Both the position numbers and the translations under genes were made by a program. The notes below the pieces were generated by a model. That model did no database searches and was not told where the DNA came from. It saw only the letters and a program-made list of their open reading frames with translations. Below, in pieces: positions 40,032 through 47,896 of a stretch of DNA of 64,000 bases. Origin of the DNA: JAHELQ01 sp965603365 (lineage in GTDB: Bacteria; Acidobacteriota; Aminicenantia; UBA2199); the NCBI GenBank assembly GCA_965603365.1, contig CBFDCR010000010.1, positions 1 through 64,000 on the forward strand, read 5' to 3'. How positions within the stretch are numbered: the first letter of the stretch is position 1; each line of letters starts with the position of its first letter.

Positions 40032-40991
40032 CTAGCCGCCGTAATAGGGGATGGGATAGGCGGCGGCATAACCCACGTAATTACAACCGTAGATAATCCA
40101 CATAAAACCACCCTCGGTTTCTTGATCGATTCGACCGTCTCCGTTGATATCTACGCCGCCCCAGTCGGTGTCCCAGGAGTTCTTCAGCAGCCAGGCGCCG
40201 GCAGGCCCCAGGCTGTCGTCCCAGCCGCATAAGGCCACACAGTGGTTGAGCTCGGAACCTGTGCAGTGGTCAAACACACCGCCGCTGTAGGCCTGGAACC
40301 AATAATCGGCGACGATGCCCACCGCCACCGAGCCGTAATCCATGATGGCCTGTTTGATGTCGTTCACCGGCGGAACACTGCCGCTGTTTCCCACCCAATC
40401 CCAATCGTAGATGAAATAGAGATGGGAGCAGGAGTGATTACAGGGTTTTTTATAGCCCACATAGGGATAACAGGTCTCTGTCAGCGCGCCCTCGTTCATG
40501 AACATGTAAAAATTGATAAAGCCCCCCTGGCAGCTCCAGCCCCAGGGGTTACAGTCCAACAGCCACTGCTCCGATAGATCCTCTTCGGTGCTCATCATCT
40601 TCTTGATCAGTCCCTCGACAGCACTCGCCATGCAGAAGGCCCAGCAACTGCCGCAGGCCCCCTGATCCTTGGCCGGCGTATAATAACCGATGTAGCGGGA
40701 GGGCAGATCCAATCGGACGGTGAAATTCTGATCGTCGGCTTCCACTCTGGTGCTGGTCTCCCCCATGGCCAGCTCCGTCTTAAAACAACATAACTGGCTC
40801 AAGGGATACTGGCAGGCGGAGTTGTAGTCCACCGTGAAGGAATAGCCCCTCTCGTTAATCTCCTTTCTCATTTGTTCCAGTTGGTCTTGCCAATCGTTCT
40901 CGCTGATTGTTGTGGTTCCCTTTATTCCTGTTACCAGGATTAATGAGAAAACCACAATCGTTAAAGAAAAAACAAGGAAAAATTTTTTCAT
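40032..40991 (-). CDS. secreted papain-family (C1A) cysteine peptidase
   Basis: The 319-residue preproprotein has a signal peptide (about 1-22), a short propeptide and a C1A catalytic domain from about 95. The triad is clear: KDQGACGSCWAF (Cys116), ELNHCVALCGW (His250) and LLKNSWDTDWG (Asn271). Further family cysteines include LSEQWLLDC and CQGGF. A calcium-binding loop DINGDGRIDQE lies at 281-291. Papain-type enzymes are uncommon in bacteria and usually degrade extracellular protein or process peptides. It is 30 bases upstream of the C39-like gene on the same strand, with an AGGAGG-like site, so the two peptidases are likely co-expressed. Confidence 0.88.
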   Translation of the reverse strand: MKKFFLVFSLTIVVFSLILVTGIKGTTTISENDWQDQLEQMRKEINERGYSFTVDYNSACQYPLSQLCCFKTELAMGETSTRVEADDQNFTVRLDLPSRYIGYYTPAKDQGACGSCWAFCMASAVEGLIKKMMSTEEDLSEQWLLDCNPWGWSCQGGFINFYMFMNEGALTETCYPYVGYKKPCNHSCSHLYFIYDWDWVGNSGSVPPVNDIKQAIMDYGSVAVGIVADYWFQAYSGGVFDHCTGSELNHCVALCGWDDSLGPAGAWLLKNSWDTDWGGVDINGDGRIDQETEGGFMWIIYGCNYVGYAAAYPIPYYGG

Positions 40992-41069
40992 GATAACCTC
41001 CTTTTTACATAATTATATTATGTTACCTTCAGAAGATTTTCAACAAATAAATCAATTTTAACTAAAAAT

Positions 41070-41432
41070 TTAGCCCCGGTGGGCAGAATCGGGGGAGAAG
41101 GCGGGCCGGCAGACGGCGATGTATTCAGCCCCTTCGGGACCGGGAGTGGCGTATCGTACCCATTCGCCCCGGCGGGTCATGATGGCTTCACCGGCCCTGA
41201 CATCGATCGTATCCTGTTTCGATTCCACCCTCAATGTGCCTTTCAGCACCACGGTATATTCGTCGAATTCCGGGGTCTGGCCCGGTTCGGCCCAGCCCGG
41301 CGGACTGATCATCCGGGCAATACTTAAATCTGTGGTCCGGGTATTGACCCGGCCAATATACTCCTCGATTTTCTTGGGTTTGTTGCCGGCGGCTTTAACC
41401 ACGGCAGGCCCTTTTACTAAAGTCGGCATCAT
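41070..41432 (-). CDS. cupin-domain protein
   Basis: The 120-residue protein is a single small cupin barrel: PEFDEYTVVLKGTLRVES (about 54-71), then DVRAGEAIMTRRGEWVRY. One metal-binding Glu (PEFDEY) is present, but the usual His pair of motif 1 is not, so metal binding is uncertain. It might be a sugar- or small-molecule-binding or isomerase cupin. No operon partner is adjacent. Confidence 0.75.
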   Translation of the reverse strand: MMPTLVKGPAVVKAAGNKPKKIEEYIGRVNTRTTDLSIARMISPPGWAEPGQTPEFDEYTVVLKGTLRVESKQDTIDVRAGEAIMTRRGEWVRYATPGPEGAEYIAVCRPAFSPDSAHRG

Positions 41433-41501
41433 TTACCTCGCTTGTATGGATTCAGATGAAATAATACCCCCCTGATGCCCAAAATTCAACTGCTTTCCGC
41501 T

Positions 41502-41569
41502 CTGGAGTTACCCCAAAGAATAAAATTCGAAATCCCAAAGTAAGGGACCTGTGATTTTCGAAAAATGGG
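41502..41569. repeat. dispersed repeat, copy 1
   Basis: From CTGGAGTTACCCCAAA to GAAAAATGGG this stretch matches, in inverted orientation, a segment at 61239-61304. The shared blocks are CTGGAGTTACCCCAAA, CCAAAGT-A/G-AGG, CTGTG-A/G-TTTT and GAAAAATGGG, with a variable AT-rich middle. Both copies are intergenic next to decayed genes. Confidence 0.65.
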
Positions 41570-41602
41570 CACAGAAAAGAGGTCAGACAAGACTGTCACC
41601 CC

Positions 41603-42175
41603 CTAAAATTCTAATTTATAGATATATAATCTTTCCGTTTCATCGTGACTTTTACTGGCCAATAGATAGCCGTCGTCCGAGATGAAAAAAGGGTTTAAAT
41701 TTTTATCAACCGAAAGCCTAACTTTTGGGTTTTTGGTTTTACCGTCGAAGATGAGACAATCACAGCCCACGGTCTCGCCGAATTCCTTTCGATATTTCAA
41801 TTTCGTTAAAAAAACGACAAAGTGACTCTTGTAAACAAGAATCGATCTGATAAAAGGCACATAGGCAATCGGGGGATATTTAACCGGGAAATCCAGGAAA
41901 TGGGAAGGGAATGTGTACTGCTTCTCTATTTCATATTGAAATTGATCCTGATATTTCCCATCCACCGAATAGACAAAAAATTCAACCGGGTTGTTGGGAT
42001 AGACGAAAGAGATGAGCATTCTACCGCTGCCTTTATCGATGCCGATTTTAGGGTTCAGATAAAAACTCATTTACAGCGCCTTTTGGGAGAGCTTTCTCCC
42101 TGTATTGATGTGAATGGGTGTTTCATCAAAAAAAGAGTAGGTCGAATACGAATGGGTATCGATATTCCTTAGATC
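41603..42175 (-). pseudogene. C-terminal remnant of a six-bladed beta-propeller protein
   Basis: The minus-strand frame reads STYSFFDETPIHINTGRKLS, then a TAA at 42073-42071, and continues in the same frame as MSFYLNPKIGIDKGSGRMLI to a normal propeller end (LLASKSHDETERLYIYKLEF). Conserved blocks are the DETPIHIN blade, the NPKIGIDKGSGRM strand and FFVYSVDGKY. The N-terminal half of a normal protein is missing and the in-frame stop interrupts what is left. The upstream part of the frame (beyond about 42175) is unrelated sequence. Confidence 0.65.
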
Positions 42176-42257
42176 TGCCGGAGCACCTTTCCACTTTGAT
42201 TCAACTGCCGGTGGACGTTCGTATTTTAAATTTTGCGCCGATTTCCTTTGTTCATTC

Positions 42258-42451
42258 ATGGAACGGGTCGTCCGACACTACCTGGACATGAAATCCCTGC
42301 TCCGCCGAAGTATTAAGGAGGCCTTCGCATCATGAGCCTTAACCAGGAACTCATTCAAAAACGATGCCAGGAGATTGCCGATTCTTTGAAGAGTAAAAAA
42401 GGGGGCACGCGAAAAATGTCCTTTTCCCAGAGCCACGTCGTAGTTTTTTAA
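42258..42451 (+). pseudogene. MNT/HepT toxin-antitoxin remnant
   Basis: ATG 42258 opens ERVVRHYLDMKSLLRRSIKE, like the C-terminal helix of MNT nucleotidyltransferase antitoxins. It stops at TGA 42333-42335, overlapped (ATGA) by a second frame MSLNQELIQKRCQEIADSLK. That is the N-terminus of a HepT (DUF86) ribonuclease-like toxin. After 20 residues HepT similarity ends and an unrelated tail runs to TAA at 42449-42451. Both genes are cut down to the 60 or so bases on each side of their junction, so the module is dead, but its coupled layout is still visible. Confidence 0.6.
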
Positions 42452-42502
42452 ACCGCCCCAGGTATCCTTAGTCAAAGCTGAAGAGTATGGGGCGTGAGTC
42501 TA

Positions 42503-42625
42503 TTATAAGGTCTCGAAGTCTTTCGGGGAGAGACCGGTCAACTCGGCGATTTCAGCGCTGCCCTCTTCGCCGAAGAGCTTTTTAAAGCCGACATCGGTAT
42601 AGGAATTAATATACCGCGCCTTCAT
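42503..42625 (-). pseudogene. Rpn/PD-(D/E)XK transposase-family remnant, internal deletion
   Basis: A 40-codon frame starts MKARYINSYTDVGFKKLFGE, the conserved N-terminus of Rpn-type recombination-promoting nucleases. It passes directly to AEIAELTGLSPKDFETL, the conserved C-terminus of the same family. Roughly the middle 250 residues, including the nuclease motif, are missing, while the frame is kept. Confidence 0.65.
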
Positions 42626-42734
42626 CGCCGCGTTTCCATTTTTATATTCTGTTAGCAATTTTAAACGCAATCGTTCTATTTTTCAACAGCAAAACAAGCA
42701 CCTTAAAATTTCTCCGTGCCAGCGGGTTGGGGGA

Positions 42735-45200
42735 TCAGGGGATGAGGTTTAATATTCTGCCTTTGACGTAGATGGCCTTGCGCAGGGGACCGTCGCCTAG
42801 GTGACGGCGGACGGCCTCGTTTTCCAGGGCGATCTTGAGGGCGGTATCCTGGTCGGCATCGGCGGGGACCTTGATGCTGGCCCGCAGTTTACCCTTGACC
42901 TGGACGCCGATCTCGATCTCCGCCTCCCTCAGGTATTGGGGATCGTGCTTCGGCCAGGTACAGTCGAAGACCAGGTTTGGGGACCCCAGCCTCTCCCACA
43001 GTTCACAGGCGAAGTGGGGGGCAAAGGGGGAGATCAGGATCAGGAAATCCCGGATGGTGTCGGTGGTGATGCCCTGCTTCTCTCCGGCAATGGTGTTGAT
43101 AAACTCCATGAAGGCGGAGAGTGCGGTGTTAAACTTGAAGAGTTCCATCCGCTGGCTGACATCGTGGATGAGGCGGTGTCGGGCCCGGGTCACCGTCAGA
43201 CTCTCTTCATCGCCGAAGGTATTGTCCTCTTTATGCTGGAGTGTCAAGTCCCAGGCCTTCTTGAGGAAACGGAATATACCGATAATGCCCGAATCGGACC
43301 ACTCGCTGTCCAGGTCCGGCGGGCCGATGAAGAGTTCGTAGAGGCGCAGCGAATCGGTGCCGTACCGCCGGATGATGTCGTCGGGGCTGACCACGTTGCC
43401 TTTGGATTTGGACATCTTCTCGATCTTGCCGGTCTTCTGGCTCATGCGGGTGACCATGCCGATGCAGAAGAGTTTCTTGAAGGGTTCGTCGAAGTCCACT
43501 GCCCCGATGTCGTAGAGAAACTTGATGTAGAAGCGGGCATAGAGCAGGTGCAGGATGGCGTGCTCGATGCCGCCCACGTACTGGTCTACCGGCATCCAGG
43601 CGCTGCCGATGGTGGGATCAAACATTCCTTTATCGTAAGCGGGGCTGATGTAGCGCAGGAAGTACCAGCAGGAACCGGCCCACTGGGGCATGGTGTTGGT
43701 CTCCCGCTTGGCCGGGCCGCCGCATTGGGGGCATGGGACATTGACCCAGTGGTGTATGGCGGCCAGGGGCGACTCCCCCGTGCCGGTGGGTTCGTACTGT
43801 TTGACATCCGGCAGGGTTACCGGCAGATCCTCTTCCGGCACCGGCACCTCGCCGCATTTTTCACAGTGGATGATGGGAATGGGTTCGCCCCAGTAGCGCT
43901 GCCGGGAAAAGACCCAGTCCCGGAGTTTATAGTTGACCTGGAACCTGCCCAGGCCCTCCTGTTCTAAATCTTTGGTGATCTTTTTCTTGCCCTCGACGCT
44001 GTGAAGGCCGGTATATGCGCCGCTGTTGACCATGGTGCCTTCGCCGATGTAGGCCTCCAGCAGCTTGCCGTCCGCATCTTTTTGGGCCTTGGGGCTGGAG
44101 ATCACCTCGATGATGTCCAGGCCAAACTTGCTGGCAAACTCGAAGTCCCGTTCGTCGTGGGCCGGAACCGCCATGATGGCGCCGGTGCCGTAGCCCATGA
44201 GCACGTAGTCGGAGATCCAGACCGGTATTTTCCGGTGGTTGACCGGGTTAACGGCAAAGGCGCCGGTAAACACGCCGGTCTTCTCCTTTTCCAGCGAGGT
44301 GCGCTGCAGGTCCGATTTCTGGCGGGACTCGGCGGTATAGGCCGCCACCCTCTCTTTTTGCCCCGGGCCGGTGATTTTGTCGACCAACTGGTGCTCGGGG
44401 GCCAGTACCATGTAGGTGGCGCCAAACAGGGTGTCCGGCCGGGTGGTAAAGACTGGCATCGGGTACTCTTTGCCATCGACTGCCGAGACGATGGTGAAGG
44501 TCACTTCCGCGCCTTCGCTGCGGCCGATCCAGTTCTTTTGCAGGATCTTGACGTTTTCCGGCCACTCCAGTTTGTCCAGGTCGTGCAGCAGCCGCTCGGC
44601 ATAGTGGGTGATTTTCAACATCCACTGCATCAGGTCTTTTTTGCTGACCACGCTGCCGCAGCGTTCGCAGCGGCCGTTGATGACCTCTTCGTTGGCGATG
44701 CCGGTCTTGCAACTGTCGCACCAGTTGATGGGCACCATCTGGCGGTAGGCCAGGCCCTTCTTGTACATCTGCACGAAGATCCACTGGGTCCAGCGGTAAT
44801 AATCGGGGTCGGCGGTGCTGATCTCCCTGGTCCAGTCGATCATGCAGCCGAACTCCTTCAACTGGCGGGTGAAGTTCTCGATGTTTTTCTGGGTGTTGAT
44901 GCGGGGGTGGATCTTCTTCTGGATGGCGTCGTTTTCCGCCGGCAGGCCAAAGGCATCGAAGCCCATGGGGTGCAGCACGTTGCAGCCATGCATCTTCTTA
45001 TACCGGCTCCACACATCGCTCAGCACGTAACCGCGGGGGTGGCCGACGTGAAGGCCGCTGCCGCTGGGGTAGGGGAACATATCCAGGCAGTAGTATTTGT
45101 TGTCGGCAGCGGTGGTATCGCAGTGGTGGAGACCTTTCTCTTCCCAGCGGTCTCGCCATTTTTTCTCATAATCAACCGGTCTAAACTTCGTGGGACTCAT
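42735..45200 (-). CDS. leuS: leucyl-tRNA synthetase
   Basis: The 821-residue class I synthetase charges tRNA-Leu. The HIGH-type motif is YPSGSGLHVGHPRGY (about 41-55) and the KMSKS loop is EKMSKSKGNV (about 600). The CP1 editing domain (about 225-415) contains VFTTRPDTLFGATYMVLAPE and the discriminating GTGAIMAVPAHDERDFEFA. Zinc-type cysteines CDSC and CERCG lie near 155-180. The C-terminal anticodon-binding region is complete. I chose ATG 45200; a GTG one codon earlier is equally close to the GGAG site. Confidence 0.96.
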   Translation of the reverse strand: MSPTKFRPVDYEKKWRDRWEEKGLHHCDTTAADNKYYCLDMFPYPSGSGLHVGHPRGYVLSDVWSRYKKMHGCNVLHPMGFDAFGLPAENDAIQKKIHPRINTQKNIENFTRQLKEFGCMIDWTREISTADPDYYRWTQWIFVQMYKKGLAYRQMVPINWCDSCKTGIANEEVINGRCERCGSVVSKKDLMQWMLKITHYAERLLHDLDKLEWPENVKILQKNWIGRSEGAEVTFTIVSAVDGKEYPMPVFTTRPDTLFGATYMVLAPEHQLVDKITGPGQKERVAAYTAESRQKSDLQRTSLEKEKTGVFTGAFAVNPVNHRKIPVWISDYVLMGYGTGAIMAVPAHDERDFEFASKFGLDIIEVISSPKAQKDADGKLLEAYIGEGTMVNSGAYTGLHSVEGKKKITKDLEQEGLGRFQVNYKLRDWVFSRQRYWGEPIPIIHCEKCGEVPVPEEDLPVTLPDVKQYEPTGTGESPLAAIHHWVNVPCPQCGGPAKRETNTMPQWAGSCWYFLRYISPAYDKGMFDPTIGSAWMPVDQYVGGIEHAILHLLYARFYIKFLYDIGAVDFDEPFKKLFCIGMVTRMSQKTGKIEKMSKSKGNVVSPDDIIRRYGTDSLRLYELFIGPPDLDSEWSDSGIIGIFRFLKKAWDLTLQHKEDNTFGDEESLTVTRARHRLIHDVSQRMELFKFNTALSAFMEFINTIAGEKQGITTDTIRDFLILISPFAPHFACELWERLGSPNLVFDCTWPKHDPQYLREAEIEIGVQVKGKLRASIKVPADADQDTALKIALENEAVRRHLGDGPLRKAIYVKGRILNLIP

Positions 45201-45334
45201 CACAAACTGCTCCTTTGGCGTAAAGATTTACGATTTTAATATAGTGACTATTTTAACCGATTTCCCCAAAATAACAAGGGGGCAAATATATTTTTATCAG
45301 AAATTCAGGTCAGCCCCGATAGTTACCATGTAAA

Positions 45335-45514
45335 TCAAACTGCCGCTGCGTTCAGGGTTTTTAGGGGGTGAATATTTTTTAGCTCTTTTTTAATAGCCCC
45401 AATTTCCTCTTCGAGGTCGTAATCGTTTTGCAGACCCAGCCAGAATTGCGGCGTGGTCTCGAAAAATCTGGCCAGCCGCAGGGCGGTATCGAACAACCCC
45501 TTGTAAGTACTGAA
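45335..45514 (-). pseudogene. HigA antitoxin C-terminal remnant
   Basis: The minus-strand frame reads LFDTALRLARFFETTPQFWL, then GLQNDYDLEEEIGAIKKELK and ends at TGA 45337-45335. The D-T-A-L-R-L-A-x-F-F-x-T-T-P-x-F-W-L-x-L-Q block is the diagnostic C-terminal half of HigA/VapI antitoxins. The helix-turn-helix N-terminus and any HigB gene are gone. It lies head to head with an intact TA module whose promoter abuts it. Confidence 0.7.
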
Positions 45515-45515
45515 G

Positions 45516-45545
45516 TTGATTTGAGTTCACATCTATGTTAACATA
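45516..45545 (+). promoter_or_regulatory. promoter and operator palindrome of the intact TA module
   Basis: TTGATT (45516-45521) and TAACAT (45539-45544) are 17 bases apart. The perfect palindrome TATGTTAACATA (45534-45545) covers the -10. The preferred toxin ATG (45551) is six bases beyond the -10, as in the module at the window's start. Confidence 0.6.
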
Positions 45546-45550
45546 TGGAT

Positions 45551-45901
45551 ATGAAACAAATCATTTTCTTCAGAACCCAGGCAGGCAAGTGTCCAATTGA
45601 AGATTTCCTCGACACCCTGTCCGATAAACAGGCCAGGAAGGTTGCATGGGTTCTGCGGGTCATAAGAGATATCAACCCTGTTCCGCCTCAGTATTTTAAA
45701 AAATTAAAAAACACGGATGATATCTGGGAGGTTCGGGTGACTTTGGGAAATAATATATTTCGGTTCCTGGGATTTTATGAAAGAGAGGATTTTGTCGTTT
45801 TGACCAATGGATTTCAGAAAAAGACTCAAGGGACCCCAAAAGGGGAGATTAAATTGGCCGAGGAGAGGAAAAAAGAGTATTTGAGAAGGAGGAAACAATA
45901 A
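45551..45901 (+). CDS. Gp49-like HigB/RelE-superfamily toxin
   Basis: From ATG 45551 (an ATG two codons earlier overlaps the operator) the 116-residue product reads MKQIIFFRTQAGKCPIEDFL, then KNTDDIWEVRVTLGNNIFRF and DFVVLTNGFQKKTQGTPKGE, closing with ERKKEYLRRRK. These are the conserved blocks of phage Gp49-like toxins, ribosome-dependent mRNA interferases related to HigB/RelE. Unlike the copy at the start of the window it is uninterrupted, including the G-F-x-K-K-T-x-x-T-P segment. It overlaps the antitoxin gene by one base. Confidence 0.88.
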   Translation: MKQIIFFRTQAGKCPIEDFLDTLSDKQARKVAWVLRVIRDINPVPPQYFKKLKNTDDIWEVRVTLGNNIFRFLGFYEREDFVVLTNGFQKKTQGTPKGEIKLAEERKKEYLRRRKQ

Positions 45902-46176
45902 TGGACGATCTGGAGAGATATATAGAGAAGCGTAAACAGCGCAGTGCTGAATTTGCCGAAGACTTTGAAACCGGATATCACGATTTTAAAATCGGCCTGC
46001 TGTTAAAACAGGCCCGAGAAGAGGCCGGGTTAACGCAGGAGGAGGTGGCGAAGAGACTGAGGACCAAAAAATCCGCCATCTCGCGGATAGAGAATCATGC
46101 GGAAGATATTAAATTGTCCACCTTAAAAAGATTCGCCCAGGCAGTGGGCAAGGAAATCAGCCTGCAGGTGATCTGA
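45901..46176 (+). CDS. XRE-family HTH antitoxin
   Basis: The 91-residue protein has a charged N-terminal segment and a Cro/C1 helix-turn-helix (about 34-88): LLLKQAREEAGLTQEEVAKR, then LRTKKSAISRIENHAEDIKL and STLKRFAQAVGKEISLQ. It pairs with the Gp49-like toxin through a TAATG overlap, so translation is coupled. It should neutralise the toxin and repress the operon at the palindrome over the -10. No further genes are linked to the module. Confidence 0.88.
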   Translation: MDDLERYIEKRKQRSAEFAEDFETGYHDFKIGLLLKQAREEAGLTQEEVAKRLRTKKSAISRIENHAEDIKLSTLKRFAQAVGKEISLQVI

Positions 46177-46541
46177 CGGCGGGATAATAAAACGGGACAG
46201 GCGCGAAGTGCGCTCTTTGAGATATCTTTGGACTGTCTGCTATCCACCACAAGAAAGTATGAGCCTGTGAAGACGGTGCATTGAAGTATGGAAATATTGT
46301 CGTAAAACCGGTATGACTGCCAGATGTGGAGCAAATTTGGGGATAATCGAGAAGATGTTTATGGACTGATTATAGTAAAAGACCAACAAATTTTTTACAT
46401 TTTTACCCACCGCCCCCAGTCGGCCAATATCCTGGAAAAAAGAAATCGTTCTTTCATTTCAAATTGGCCTCCAAAATAATAATAGTTGGACTATTTTTAT
46501 TTGGCGGGTAAAAATAGTAGGGGGGGAGGGGGAAACACTTT
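46177..46541. other. intergenic stretch with a weak bidirectional terminator
   Basis: No gene is seen. AATAGT-TGG-ACTATT followed by TTTATTT (46491-46512) could terminate transcription from either side, since the minus strand is also U-rich after the stem. Several G-runs lie near 46520-46535. The rest is unremarkable. Confidence 0.45.
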
Positions 46542-47822
46542 TTATTTGTTAACCTTCCAGGTGTGGATGAGGCTTTTGTCGTGGTCGGCTAAGGGTTCGA
46601 TTACGTAGAGGAGGCCCCGCTGCCGGTCGAAGGCGGCGGCGCCCAGGTGGTGCCACTGCTGGTCGGAGCGGAGGTGATAGAGGTGCTGGTCGATGTTCAG
46701 CGAGGCATAGGGCTGGGGTTCGTGGGGCTGTTTTAGACCCTGGGCCACTTCGGCGAGGTCGGCGGGATCGTAGAAGATGATCTGGCCCTCGAAACCGTCG
46801 CTCCACCAGCCCCGCTCCCCTGCGCACTCATCGCACGGCCCGTTACTGTCGCCGTACCAGCAGTTGCCGGTGCCCTTAGTGCCCACGAAGATGACGGCGG
46901 TCTTTTCACCGGCGGTTATCCAGGCGCCGCCGGACCACTCGTCCGAATGGTGGTAGCCCTCCATGGTGTACTGGGGGGCATCGTAGTCTTCGGTGGAGGT
47001 GTAGAGCAGCAGGGGTGTGGCCGCCAGTTTGGTTCCCGGGGGCGGGGGGCTGCCGTGGTTCCAGGGGCCGATGGTAAAGAGGCTGGGACCCTGGCCGGAC
47101 CAGCCGCCGTCCCGGAACCGGCCGGTGGCCAGCCGCTTGCCGGGGGTATACGCCTGGGCCCAGGACGCGGGGATCTCGAAGAGGTAGTCGTTGACACTGT
47201 AGATGCGGTAATCTCCCACATACCAGCCGCCGGCGGTCTGGGGATTGGCGAGGTCCGGATTGCACCAGCCGTGGGACACGGTCTGCTCCTGGAAATGTTC
47301 GGCCCAGCAGAAGTAGAGTTTGCCGCCGGTCTGATTTCCCTGGGGGGGCAGGTATTCCAGCCCCACCCGGGGGATCTCCAGTGTGCGGACGTCCACCAGG
47401 TCGCCTAAGATGTCGTGGAAGGGCTGGAGGGTCCTGGCGGTATTTAGATCGGCGGGGTTTTTGCCGGGGGAGACGACCGGCAGGGGGATGGCGATTTCCG
47501 AGAACAGCATCTCCACGTCGTAGCCGGTGCCGAAGAGGGAACCCGGATAGCCGTCGTCCGGGCCATTGGCATCGCCGTCCGGGTAATAGGCCAGGCCTCC
47601 GGGTGAGCCGCTCCACTCCCAATTGGAGCCGCCTGAGCCAGCGGGCAGCCGGAAGGCCCCCACATAGGTGAGGTCTTCCGGCTGCAGTAATGTTGTGAGT
47701 GGGTTAGTGTGATAGTCATTATTATCTTCGTTCTCGTTTCCCTTATTAGCCGAAGTCATACAGGAGGGGACAACCAACAAAATCACCGTCAGGCAGAGAC
47801 ACAGCCAAATCGATCTCTTCAT
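46542..47822 (-). CDS. predicted lipoprotein, unknown family
   Basis: The 426-residue protein has a lipoprotein-like signal ending LLVVPSC with Cys21, then an Asn/Glu/Asp-rich linker. The body is rich in Gly, Trp, Tyr and Pro (LTYVGAFRLPAGSGGSNWEW, WNHGSPPPPGTKLAATPLLL). Repeated aromatic strands (YRIYSVNDYLFEIP, GLLYVIEPLADHDKSLIHTW) are consistent with a beta-propeller-like fold. Four cysteines cluster around NCWYGDSNGPCDECAGERG. I do not recognise the family; it resembles secreted proteins of soil and marine bacteria that might bind or cut polysaccharide. A 20-bp palindrome lies in its promoter region. Confidence 0.65.
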   Translation of the reverse strand: MKRSIWLCLCLTVILLVVPSCMTSANKGNENEDNNDYHTNPLTTLLQPEDLTYVGAFRLPAGSGGSNWEWSGSPGGLAYYPDGDANGPDDGYPGSLFGTGYDVEMLFSEIAIPLPVVSPGKNPADLNTARTLQPFHDILGDLVDVRTLEIPRVGLEYLPPQGNQTGGKLYFCWAEHFQEQTVSHGWCNPDLANPQTAGGWYVGDYRIYSVNDYLFEIPASWAQAYTPGKRLATGRFRDGGWSGQGPSLFTIGPWNHGSPPPPGTKLAATPLLLYTSTEDYDAPQYTMEGYHHSDEWSGGAWITAGEKTAVIFVGTKGTGNCWYGDSNGPCDECAGERGWWSDGFEGQIIFYDPADLAEVAQGLKQPHEPQPYASLNIDQHLYHLRSDQQWHHLGAAAFDRQRGLLYVIEPLADHDKSLIHTWKVNK

Positions 47823-47832
47823 TTTTCTTTCT

Positions 47833-47852
47833 TATAGTATATATATACTATA
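47833..47852. promoter_or_regulatory. 20-bp perfect palindrome upstream of the lipoprotein gene
   Basis: TATAGTATATATATACTATA, perfectly self-complementary, begins 11 bases upstream of the ATG and would overlap the -10 region. It may be an operator or a chance AT-rich dyad. Confidence 0.45.
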
Positions 47853-47896
47853 CTGGAACTAGAAATCTCAATAAAATTTCTATCAGAACAAAAATT

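Noticed and set aside
44001..45239. Open frame of 412 codons on the plus strand over leuS
   Set aside because: Antisense shadow of leuS in GC-rich DNA, with low-complexity His/Val/Leu composition.
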